From positions 1 to 64,000 of the forward strand of contig CACZLA010000012.1 in NCBI GenBank assembly GCA_902781895.1: a stretch of 64,000 bases of DNA. Reading direction: 5' to 3'. Every line of letters starts with the position of its first letter. Position 1 is the first letter of the stretch. The translations under genes were made by a program, and so were the position numbers. The DNA is from an uncultured Lachnospiraceae bacterium. GTDB taxonomy: Bacteria > Bacillota > Clostridia > Lachnospirales > Lachnospiraceae. The notes under the pieces were generated by a model. The model did no database searches. It was not told the origin of the DNA and saw only the letters and a list, made by a program, of their open reading frames with translations. Positions 1-5,629 of the stretch are shown here, piece after piece.

Positions 1-98
1 CTTAAGACCCCTCGAAGACTACGAGGTTGATAGGCTCTGGGTGTAAGCATGGCAACATGTTCAGCTGAGGAGTACTAATAGGTCGTGAGCTTTTCCTA
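1..98 (+). rRNA. 23S ribosomal RNA, 3' end (partial)
   Basis: The first ~98 bases match the 3' terminal domain of bacterial 23S rRNA, including the conserved GTTGATAGGC and GTACTAATAGGTCGTGAGC segments. The gene enters from the left edge of the window. The exact 3' end near base 98 is estimated from the usual position a few bases after the GTGAGC element. It is followed directly by tRNA genes; no 5S rRNA sequence is found downstream. Confidence 0.9.
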
Positions 99-201
99 AG
101 ATTTAGGTAAGATACAAATTTGATGAAAAAGGTACTTGACTGTATGGAGTTTTGAAGGTACAATTACCTTTGCGACTGGTTAATAATCAGGAGCGATTTA
201 A

Positions 202-275
202 GGCCCAGTGGCTCAGTTGGTTAGAGCGCCGCCCTGTCACGGCGGAGGTCACGAGTTCGAGTCTCGTCTGGGTCG
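202..275 (+). tRNA. tRNA-Asp (GTC)
   Basis: A 74-nt cloverleaf with acceptor stem GGCCCAG/CTGGGTC (one G-T pair), D arm GCTC..GAGC, anticodon loop with GTC, and T arm around GTTCGAGTC. The discriminator base is G and CCA is not encoded. It is the first tRNA after the 23S gene and is probably cotranscribed with the rRNA operon. Confidence 0.97.
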
Positions 276-314
276 ATTTTTTATCGGTTTAACAATAGTT
301 AGATCGGTGAATAG

Positions 315-387
315 GCCGATATGGCTCAATTGGCAGAGCAGCTGATTTGTAATCAGCAGGTTTTCGGTTCGAGTCCGAATATCGGCT
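315..387 (+). tRNA. tRNA-Thr (TGT)
   Basis: A 73-nt cloverleaf with acceptor stem GCCGATA/TATCGGC and anticodon arm CTGAT-TTGTAAT-CAG exposing TGT, which reads ACA. The T arm contains GGTTCGAGTCC. The discriminator is T and no CCA is encoded. Confidence 0.97.
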
Positions 388-422
388 CATGAGTAATGCA
401 TAAAAATAGTTTTGGTTTGACC

Positions 423-441
423 GTACAAGCTTGCTTGTTAA
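423..441 (+). repeat. Hairpin module, inverted copy of 1047-1065
   Basis: This 19-nt stretch contains the perfect hairpin ACAAGC-TT-GCTTGT. The full 19 nt (GTACAAGCTTGCTTGTTAA) recurs as its exact reverse complement at 1047-1065. Both copies sit in spacers between tRNA genes. No coding function is suggested. Confidence 0.8.
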
Positions 442-466
442 GGGAAAATCAAAAATATTTTTATAT

Positions 467-509
467 ATTGCGAAGCAATCGACTGAGCAACCAAAGGTTG
501 CGAAAGTCG
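467..509 (+). repeat. Hairpin pair preceding the 66-bp repeats
   Basis: Two hairpins lie side by side. The first is ATTGC-GAA-GCAAT at 467-479. The second has an outer stem CGACT/AGTCG and an inner stem GCAACC-AAA-GGTTGC at 480-509. The right arm of the second hairpin (TTGCGAAAGTCGG) is the same sequence that opens each 66-bp repeat unit that follows. Confidence 0.75.
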
Positions 510-655
510 GCATTACGAATTAAGCATTGGTTGTGAACGTCAGCAATGCGGATTGAGTAATGTTTGCGAAAGTCGGCATTACGAATTAAGCATTGGTTGT
601 GAACGTCAGCAATGCGGATTGAGTAATGTTTGCGAAAGTCGGCATTACGAATTCT
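498..655 (+). repeat. Tandem repeat, 66-bp period, about 2.4 copies
   Basis: Units begin with TTGCGAAAGTCGGCATTACG at 498, 564 and 630. The first two full units are near-identical and the third is cut off by the tRNA-Tyr gene at 657. Inside each unit an outer stem CATTAC/GTAATG encloses GCATTG/CAATGC, so each unit folds into a long hairpin. There are no spacers between units, so this is not a CRISPR array. The period is a multiple of three, which creates a spurious repetitive open frame on the minus strand. Confidence 0.85.
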
Positions 656-656
656 C

Positions 657-738
657 GGAAGGTTTCCCGAGTGGCCAAAGGGGGCAGACTGTAAATCTGT
701 TGCGCAACGCTTCGGTGGTTCGAATCCACCACCTTCCA
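657..738 (+). tRNA. tRNA-Tyr (GTA)
   Basis: An 82-nt class II tRNA with acceptor stem GGAAGGT/ACCTTCC, anticodon GTA in AGACT-GTAAATCT, a long variable arm (GTTGCGCAACGC) and discriminator A. The 66-bp repeat block ends only a few bases upstream of its 5' end. Confidence 0.97.
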
Positions 739-767
739 TTAACTCTATATTATAGAGTGATGAATTT

Positions 768-840
768 GGGGTCTTAGCTCAGCTGGGAGAGCATCTGCCT
801 TACAAGCAGAGGGTCACAGGTTCGAGCCCTGTAGGCCCCA
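768..840 (+). tRNA. tRNA-Val (TAC)
   Basis: A 73-nt cloverleaf with acceptor stem GGGGTCT/AGGCCCC (one T-G pair), anticodon stem TCTGC/GCAGA and loop CTTACAA giving TAC. The T arm is ACAGG/CCTGT. The discriminator is A and CCA is not encoded. Confidence 0.96.
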
Positions 841-858
841 CTTTCTTTTAAATAACAT

Positions 859-932
859 CGCGGGGTGGAGCAGTCTGGAAGCTCGTCGGGCTCATAACCC
901 GAAGGTCATAGGTTCAAATCCTATCCCCGCTA
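859..932 (+). tRNA. Initiator tRNA-fMet (CAT)
   Basis: A 74-nt tRNA starting CGCGGGGTGGAGCAG with anticodon stem GTCGGG-CTCATAA-CCCGA. The three G-C pairs beside the anticodon loop and the unpaired first base (C1 opposite T72) are the marks of the initiator. T at position 72 is less usual than A but still leaves position 1 unpaired. Confidence 0.93.
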
Positions 933-941
933 CTGGATCTT

Positions 942-1092
942 TAACAATTGTAACAAACGCTTTATCGCCCATCGGCTGCGTTTCACTACGCCGATGTCCG
1001 TAGATTCGCTAAAGCGAATCCACTCAGTTTCGTTTGTAAGAACCTCTTAACAAGCAAGCTTGTACGAGATTCTTAAAACTCAACTGCGATAA
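942..1092 (+). repeat. Nested hairpin block between tRNA-fMet and tRNA-Phe
   Basis: The ~170-nt spacer is built from stems. CATCGGC/GCCGATG (970-976/990-996) and GATTCGC/GCGAATC (1003-1009/1014-1020) are enclosed by ACAAACG/CGTTTGT (953-959/1031-1037). ACAAGC-AA-GCTTGT (1050-1063) is enclosed by TAAGAA/TTCTTA (1037-1042/1070-1075). TTATCGC (962-968) can pair with GCGATAA (1086-1092) across the whole block. No open frame of note occupies it. Confidence 0.75.
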
Positions 1093-1110
1093 ATGCTTTT
1101 CAAATCTTTC

Positions 1111-1183
<73 letters not shown>

Positions 1184-1189
1184 CTTTTT

Positions 1190-1221
1190 AATGCATAGAT
1201 TATGTATCTGTGCATTTTTTT
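1190..1221 (+). terminator. Rho-independent terminator of the rRNA/tRNA operon
   Basis: An 11-bp stem AATGCATAGAT/ATCTGTGCATT (one T-G pair) with loop TATGT is followed by a run of T. It lies immediately after the intact tRNA-Phe and before the disrupted copy. Confidence 0.75.
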
Positions 1222-1242
1222 ATAAACAGATAGCTCAGTTGG

Positions 1243-1366
1243 CGCCTTGGTTGACAAGCAACCAAATAATCCTGCACTACGTGCAGTCTTTATTCTGCTT
1301 CGCTTTGCTCGCAGAATGCGTGCGACTCCGTCGCAGCACCGATTTTTGCAAAATCGGCACCAGAAG
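1243..1366 (+). repeat. Insert 1: chain of hairpins in the tRNA-Phe D loop
   Basis: The insert holds five successive hairpins: TTGGTTG/CAACCAA (1247-1265, loop ACAAG), CTGCAC-TAC-GTGCAG (1272-1286), ATTCTGC/GCAGAAT (1292-1317), TGCGAC-TCC-GTCGCA (1321-1335) and CCGATTTT-TGC-AAAATCGG (1339-1357). Three of the five have 3-nt loops. No transposase, target duplication or coding frame is evident. Confidence 0.85.
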
Positions 1367-1394
1367 TAGAGCAGAGGACTGAAAACCTCGTGTC

Positions 1395-1507
1395 ACAGTC
1401 AGCGATTTTAAATCGCTGCTGCGCTGAAAGCGCATGCATTCTGCAAGTTTTACTTGCAGAATCTGCCTGCTTAGAGCAGGCAACTTGGTTGCGAAGCAAC
1501 CAAGGCA
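1395..1507 (+). repeat. Insert 2: chain of hairpins at the tRNA-Phe variable loop
   Basis: Five perfect hairpins follow each other with gaps of only 1-3 nt: CAGCGATT-TTA-AATCGCTG (1400-1418), TGCGCT-GAA-AGCGCA (1420-1434), an 11-bp stem with loop TTT (1438-1462), TGCCTGCT-TAG-AGCAGGCA (1464-1482) and CTTGGTTGC-GAA-GCAACCAAG (1484-1504). Every loop is 3 nt. The last stem shares its core (TTGGTTG/CAACCAA) with the first hairpin of insert 1. Confidence 0.88.
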
Positions 1508-1543
1508 CGCTGGTTCGATTCCGGCTCTGGGCACTTTTATTAT

Positions 1544-1566
1544 TCCTCTTTCTGAGGATTTTTTTT
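1544..1566 (+). terminator. Short terminator-like hairpin
   Basis: A 5-bp stem TCCTC/GAGGA with loop TTTCT is followed by eight T. The stem is short for an efficient terminator, but its position just after the disrupted tRNA-Phe and before the next promoter fits. Confidence 0.5.
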
Positions 1567-1567
1567 A

Positions 1568-1598
1568 TTGATATATGTAAATGATATTGTATTATAAT
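1568..1598 (+). promoter_or_regulatory. Candidate sigma-A promoter for the 1659 gene
   Basis: A perfect -10 TATAAT lies at 1593-1598. The best -35 is TTGATA at 1568-1573, giving a 19-nt spacer, which is longer than ideal. The gene begins about 60 nt further on, after an AGAGGGG ribosome-binding site. Confidence 0.45.
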
Positions 1599-1658
1599 AA
1601 AAGTGATTGTTTATATAAAAAATTGTTTAAAAATAAAAATTGACAGAGGGGAAATAAT

Positions 1659-3182
1659 ATGAGTGAGCAGTGTTTATTTTATATGCCGGACTTTTTATAT
1701 TCGGAGGGCTCTCCGATTGTTGTTGTTTCGGGCCGTGTAGTAAAGGATGAAACAACTTTTCAGAATAAGATTATTCTGAATTTAAGGAATATATCTTCCA
1801 GAAATATCGTTGCTGTTACGATGAGAGCGTTGCTTTTGAATACTGCAAGTGAGGTGATTGCTTATCAGGATCTGAATTACTCAGATTTTAGAGTCGCGGA
1901 TAATATGGATTTTGGTGACAAGCTTCATTTTGTTTTGCCTCCTGTTGTTTTTTCGAATATAACACTTATGCTTACAGGAGTTTATTTTGAAGATGGATAT
2001 GTCATGAACTCTGAGTTGTATTTTCTTGATGTGATCCCAACTCCTGAACTGATATCAGTTGGACTGAAGGATGATAAGCTTTCAAAGCTCTACAGACAGA
2101 GATTTGGAGCTAATGCAACTAAACAATTTACAACATATAAGGATCTGTGGATATGTACTTGCGGTGCTATTCATAAAAATGATATGGCATTTTGCTCTGA
2201 GTGTGGAGTTAACAGGCAGGCGCTGGAGAGTTTTTCTGTTGAAGAATTTAAAAAACAGGTTGATGATTCAGATGTTATGACCACAGCCATATATGCAAAA
2301 GATCCTACAAATGTTTCGGAAAAAAGTGTAAGTAAAGAAAAAGAATATCAAAAAGGCTTATATATAATGAATAATGAAACGAGTTATTCAGCTTTATATG
2401 ATGCTATGGATATTTTTAAAAAGCTCGGAAATTATAAGGATTCCGAGAATATGGTAAAGGAACTTGATAGAAGACTTGTTGAAATTTCTGTCTCAAATCA
2501 TAAAAGGGACAAGATCAAGCGATGGACCAAGATATCAGTTATTGCTATAGTTCTGATAAGTATTTTTGGTATATTTACATATTTTTCAGTCAAAAGAGAC
2601 AGACAGAATAAAAAATTTGATAAGGCTGAAGAATACTATGAAAACGGTGAATATGAAAAGGCAAAAGAATTATATGCAGAGCTAGCTGAAGATGACTATA
2701 TTGGAAGTGGCTTTGGAGGTAAAACTGAGTTCAATAAGATGCCTATCAGAATGGAAATGATGGATGCGATGGAAGCGTTCGAGGACAGTGACTATTATGA
2801 TCTGGCAGTGGAGTATGCCGAGAAAGCAGAGGGAACAAACAGGGACGTAGATTTAACGTATGAAATCAAAGTCGAAAATGATTGGGCTGTCAATGTTGTG
2901 ATTGAGGTCGATCAGAATTATTCTTCAGAGGAAGATTATAATGATAAAAAAAGGGATGATTATTATGAATGGGATCGTTTTGCTACAGAATATGATAATG
3001 AAATGAATGAAATATATAGCCGGGATCAATACATAGATGGCACCTACAATTCGGTTCATATAAACTGGGAAGTGAAGGTGAATGCACAGTGGGATATAGA
3101 TGAAGATAATCCTGGTTTTGATTATCTTTATATTTTTAGAAATGGTGCATTTGGATTTAGCAAACGTGATTTATTTGAATAG
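1659..3182 (+). CDS. Zinc-ribbon, single-pass membrane protein with TPR-like segment
   Basis: A 507-residue protein of unknown function. The N-terminal ~150 residues look like a beta-rich soluble domain. A zinc-ribbon motif CTCG...CSECG lies near residues 167-184, and one membrane helix (VIAIVLISIFGIFTYFSV) lies near 293-310. It is followed by a TPR-like helix pair (KAEEYYENGEYEKAKELYAEL), then an acidic C-terminal domain. By position the N-terminal part with the zinc ribbon is probably cytoplasmic and the C-terminal part outside. AGAGGGG, about 8 nt upstream, supports the ATG start. The gene stands alone with its own promoter between the tRNA operon and rpsF. I cannot assign a family beyond the domain layout. 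Confidence 0.85.
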   Translation: MSEQCLFYMPDFLYSEGSPIVVVSGRVVKDETTFQNKIILNLRNISSRNIVAVTMRALLLNTASEVIAYQDLNYSDFRVADNMDFGDKLHFVLPPVVFSNITLMLTGVYFEDGYVMNSELYFLDVIPTPELISVGLKDDKLSKLYRQRFGANATKQFTTYKDLWICTCGAIHKNDMAFCSECGVNRQALESFSVEEFKKQVDDSDVMTTAIYAKDPTNVSEKSVSKEKEYQKGLYIMNNETSYSALYDAMDIFKKLGNYKDSENMVKELDRRLVEISVSNHKRDKIKRWTKISVIAIVLISIFGIFTYFSVKRDRQNKKFDKAEEYYENGEYEKAKELYAELAEDDYIGSGFGGKTEFNKMPIRMEMMDAMEAFEDSDYYDLAVEYAEKAEGTNRDVDLTYEIKVENDWAVNVVIEVDQNYSSEEDYNDKKRDDYYEWDRFATEYDNEMNEIYSRDQYIDGTYNSVHINWEVKVNAQWDIDEDNPGFDYLYIFRNGAFGFSKRDLFE

Positions 3183-3238
3183 CTCCGATTATTGAGTTGC
3201 ATTTGTAAAATTCTGAGTCACATTAGTAAAATATTATC

Positions 3239-3267
3239 TTGCAATGTGTCTTCGTCTGTGTTATATT
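3239..3267 (+). promoter_or_regulatory. Promoter of the rpsF-ssb-rpsR operon
   Basis: TTGCAA (3239-3244) and TATATT (3262-3267) are separated by 17 nt. Initiation near 3274 would leave an untranslated leader of about 115 nt before rpsF. Confidence 0.65.
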
Positions 3268-3295
3268 AAACGTCTGTGATGTTAAATGAATCCTT

Positions 3296-3361
3296 GTTTT
3301 TACCTGCACTCATGATTTGAGGCGTGGATGGATATTTATTTCCTGCCGTATAGGTAAAAAC
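3296..3361 (+). ncRNA. Structured rpsF leader, candidate S6:S18-binding motif
   Basis: GTTTTTACCT (3296-3305) pairs perfectly with AGGTAAAAAC (3352-3361), enclosing about 46 nt. A CCG triplet lies on the 3' side just before the closing stem (CCTGCCGTATAGG). Many bacterial rpsF leaders carry a structure with a conserved CCG that binds the S6:S18 complex and feeds back on translation. The location and CCG fit that motif, but I have not aligned it to the family, so the identification is provisional. Confidence 0.55.
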
Positions 3362-3388
3362 CAAAAAGTCCATAAGGAGGTGCAAAAG

Positions 3389-3676
3389 ATGAATAAGTAT
3401 GAGATCGCGTTGATACTTAGCTCAAGAGTCGATGATGAAGCCAGAGAAGCAACTCTTACAAGAGTTAAGAACCGTGTCGAGAAGTCAGGAAGTACTGTTA
3501 CTGATATCGATGAAAAAGGCAAGCAGAGACTTGCTTACGAGATTCAGGACATGGTAGAAGGCTATTACTATTTCTTACATTTCGAAGGTCCGGATGATGC
3601 TCCAGCATTTATCGAGAGACATCTTCGTATCTACGACAACGTCATCAGATTCTTAATAGTTAAGCAGGACGCTTAG
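3389..3676 (+). CDS. rpsF: 30S ribosomal protein S6
   Basis: A 95-residue S6 of normal length, starting MNKYEIALILSS and carrying the typical LAYEIQDMVEGYYYFLHFEG and ERHLRIYDNVIRFLIV segments. S6 binds 16S rRNA next to S18 on the platform of the small subunit. The start is set by AAGGAGG 8 nt upstream of the ATG; an upstream in-frame extension lacks this signal. It is the first gene of the rpsF-ssb-rpsR operon, the standard bacterial arrangement, and sits behind a structured leader that may be the autoregulatory site. Confidence 0.98.
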   Translation: MNKYEIALILSSRVDDEAREATLTRVKNRVEKSGSTVTDIDEKGKQRLAYEIQDMVEGYYYFLHFEGPDDAPAFIERHLRIYDNVIRFLIVKQDA

Positions 3677-3697
3677 TTAAGAATAGGAGGAGTCCTG

Positions 3698-4156
3698 ATG
3701 AACAAGGTTATTTTAATGGGTCGTCTTACAAGAGACCCGGATGTTAGATATTCAAATTCACAGAATGGAGATCAGCTTGCAATTGCCAGATACACTGTAG
3801 CCGTTGACAGAAGATTTGCCAGAAGAAATGCCGGAGATAATCAGCAGTCAGCAGATTTTATCTCATGTGTTGCTTTCGGAAGACAGGGCGAGTTTGCGGA
3901 AAAGTATCTGAAGCAGGGAACAAAGATCGCTTTAACCGGTCGTATCCAGACTGGCTCTTATACAAATAAGGATGGCCAGAAGGTTTACACGACAGAGGTT
4001 GTAGTTGAAGAGCAGGAGTTTGCCGAGAGCAAAGGCGCTGCTTCCGGATCACAGGGAGGCTATGAGCCACAGGGCGCACCTGCACCTGAAGACGCAAGTG
4101 CTGAGGGATTTATGAATATTCCTGAGGGCATCGAGAACGATCTGCCATTTAAGTAG
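3698..4156 (+). CDS. ssb: Single-stranded DNA-binding protein
   Basis: A 152-residue SSB. The N-terminal OB fold (about residues 1-108) begins MNKVILMGRLTRDPDVRY. It is followed by a Gly/Gln/Pro/Ala-rich linker and an acidic tail ending ENDLPFK. The tail corresponds to the DDIPF-type peptide that recruits repair and replication proteins, but a lysine follows the final phenylalanine, which is unusual. AGGAGG precedes the start. Its place between rpsF and rpsR is the conserved order in many Bacillota. Confidence 0.97.
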   Translation: MNKVILMGRLTRDPDVRYSNSQNGDQLAIARYTVAVDRRFARRNAGDNQQSADFISCVAFGRQGEFAEKYLKQGTKIALTGRIQTGSYTNKDGQKVYTTEVVVEEQEFAESKGAASGSQGGYEPQGAPAPEDASAEGFMNIPEGIENDLPFK

Positions 4157-4159
4157 GGA

Positions 4160-4174
4160 GCACATTTTATGTGC
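4160..4174 (+). repeat. Triloop hairpin in the ssb-rpsR gap
   Basis: GCACAT-TTT-ATGTGC, a perfect 6-bp stem with a TTT loop, lies between the ssb stop and the rpsR ribosome-binding site. It has no T tract and resembles the short triloop hairpins found near the tRNA and phe genes. It might set relative translation or mRNA stability of rpsR. Confidence 0.6.
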
Positions 4175-4199
4175 ATGAGTTATTATGGAGGATAATAAT

Positions 4200-4460
4200 A
4201 TGCCAGTTAATAAAGAAGGTGGAGCAGCTCCTATGAGAAGAAGACCTGTTCACAGAAGAAGAAAGGTCTGCGTGTTCTGTTCCGATAAGAATCAGGTTAT
4301 TGATTACAAAGATGCTAATCTTTTAAAGAAGTATATCTCTGAGAGAGGAAAGATCCTTCCTCGTCGTATCACAGGCAGCTGTGCTAAGCATCAGAGAGAG
4401 CTCACAGTAGCTATAAAGAGAGCAAGACAGGTAGCTCTTATACCTTATGTAATTGAGTAA
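4200..4460 (+). CDS. rpsR: 30S ribosomal protein S18
   Basis: An 86-residue S18. It has the basic N-terminus ([11 protein letters not shown]), the Cys pair CVFC near residue 28, the conserved [19 protein letters not shown] stretch and a CAKHQRELT segment, indicating the cysteine-bearing (zinc-type) S18 form. An ATG five codons upstream (4185) overlaps the ribosome-binding sequence itself. The start at 4200 has GGAGG 8 nt upstream and is chosen. It is the last gene of the operon and is followed by a strong terminator. Confidence 0.96.
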   Translation: MPVNKEGGAAPMRRRPVHRRRKVCVFCSDKNQVIDYKDANLLKKYISERGKILPRRITGSCAKHQRELTVAIKRARQVALIPYVIE

Positions 4461-4486
4461 TTACCTGCTTCGTTTTATGAAGAATT

Positions 4487-4522
4487 AAGGCAGTGGTTTT
4501 CGAACCACTGTCTTGTTTTTTT
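4487..4522 (+). terminator. Terminator of the rpsF operon
   Basis: A ~12-bp stem (AAGGCAGTGGTT / AACCACTGTCTT) with a TTCG tetraloop is followed by G and seven T. Confidence 0.9.
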
Positions 4523-4543
4523 GCTTTATTCTTAGCGTGTATT

Positions 4544-4553
4544 GTGGTACAAT
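4544..4553 (+). promoter_or_regulatory. Extended -10 promoter for dapF
   Basis: TGTGGTACAAT carries a -10 TACAAT at 4548-4553 with an upstream TGG extension. No good -35 at 16-18 nt is seen. It lies between the rpsR terminator and dapF. Confidence 0.45.
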
Positions 4554-4589
4554 ATTATGCGTGTATTTATGTCCAAAAGGAGACTGATT

Positions 4590-5552
4590 ATGAACTTCAC
4601 AAAGATGCATGGCATCGGAAATGATTACGTATACGTAAACTGTATAGAAAATGAGATTGCGAATCCGTCTGAACTGGCTGTTCGGTTAAGTGACCGACAT
4701 TTCGGGATAGGGTCTGATGGGCTTATTCTGATACGCCGTAGTAGTAAGGCGGATTTTATGATGGATATGTATAATGCCGATGGATCCCAGGGAAAAATGT
4801 GCGGAAATGGAATCAGATGTGTCGGTAAATACGTATATGATCATGGTCTGACCGATAAGAAAATAGTAACCATAGAAACATTGTCCGGTATAAAGACTCT
4901 GAATCTTAAGATAGATCCGGTTGGTCTTGTGGAAGGATATCCGGCTGTAAGTAATAACGGATATGTGGTTTCTCAGGTTACTGTAAATATGGGGGCTCCG
5001 GTATTTGAACCGGAAATGATTCCCGTAAAACTTTCAGAGGGCTATGTGGCCGGAAAGATTTCAAACATAATGGAGATAAATCCTGCCAAGGATATCGGTA
5101 TCAATCCTGATGAAAAGGTTGTTATCGGTATGGGTATCGTTATGGACAGGGAATATTTCAGCGGCACATGTGTTTCCATGGGAAATCCCCACTGCATTGT
5201 ATATGTTGATAACGTGGATGATTATCCTGTTGAGGTTATGGGACCGAAGTTTGAGATGAACAGACTTTTTCCTGACAGGATAAATACGGAGTTTGTTGAG
5301 GTTGTAGATAGGACACATGTAAAGATGCGTGTCTGGGAGAGAGGTTCAGGGGAGACCCTTGCCTGCGGAACCGGAGCCTGCGCAACAGCCGTTGCCTGTA
5401 TTCTCAATAAAAAGACAGATGATGAGGTGACTGTTTCACTCCTTGGCGGTGATCTGAAAATTCGCTGGGATCGCGAAGAAAATGTGGTCTTCATGACCGG
5501 CCCTGCAACTACCGTTTTTGAAGGGACTTACGATTATACAACCAATAACTGA
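4590..5552 (+). CDS. dapF: Diaminopimelate epimerase
   Basis: A 320-residue cytoplasmic enzyme that converts LL- to meso-diaminopimelate for lysine and peptidoglycan. It starts MNFTKMHGIGNDYVYVN and has both catalytic cysteines, in NADGSQGKMCGNGIRC (Cys near 71) and in GETLACGTGACATA (Cys near 259). The family is usually near 275 residues; here a ~45-residue segment between about 140 and 185 (rich in NPAKDIGINPDEK-type sequence) accounts for the excess. The ATG with AAAGGAG 7-8 nt upstream is preferred over in-frame starts further upstream. dapL, the preceding pathway step, follows directly. Confidence 0.96.
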   Translation: MNFTKMHGIGNDYVYVNCIENEIANPSELAVRLSDRHFGIGSDGLILIRRSSKADFMMDMYNADGSQGKMCGNGIRCVGKYVYDHGLTDKKIVTIETLSGIKTLNLKIDPVGLVEGYPAVSNNGYVVSQVTVNMGAPVFEPEMIPVKLSEGYVAGKISNIMEINPAKDIGINPDEKVVIGMGIVMDREYFSGTCVSMGNPHCIVYVDNVDDYPVEVMGPKFEMNRLFPDRINTEFVEVVDRTHVKMRVWERGSGETLACGTGACATAVACILNKKTDDEVTVSLLGGDLKIRWDREENVVFMTGPATTVFEGTYDYTTNN

Positions 5553-5629
5553 TATTGTTTAAGATATCGTATCTGAAAGATATCATATATCTGACAGTAA
5601 TATTATATTTGAGTAAGGAATGAGGAAAA

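Larger units (their letters stand above)
1227..1533 (+). pseudogene. Disrupted tRNA-Phe copy with two hairpin-chain inserts
   Basis: Three blocks match the intact tRNA-Phe at 1111-1183. They are 1227-1242 (end of acceptor stem, D stem and the GG of the D loop), 1367-1394 (rest of the D arm, anticodon arm with GAA, variable loop) and 1508-1533 (T arm and 3' acceptor strand). A 124-nt insert interrupts the D loop and a 113-nt insert sits at the junction of variable loop and T stem. The first three acceptor bases GCC are replaced by AAA, and one T is missing from the anticodon stem. The remnant therefore cannot fold as a normal tRNA and is called a pseudogene. Confidence 0.85.

Noticed and set aside
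498..655. Possible CRISPR array
   Set aside because: The 66-bp units are directly adjacent with no variable spacers, and no cas genes are present.
461..739. An open frame on the minus strand with a repeated 22-residue peptide
   Set aside because: It comes from the 66-bp tandem repeat, whose period is a multiple of three, and it runs through tRNA-Tyr. No ribosome-binding site or homologous protein pattern supports it.
1243..1507. Tandem Rho-independent terminators inside the disrupted tRNA
   Set aside because: The hairpins lack T tracts and are packed end to end; only the stem at 1544-1566 has a T run.
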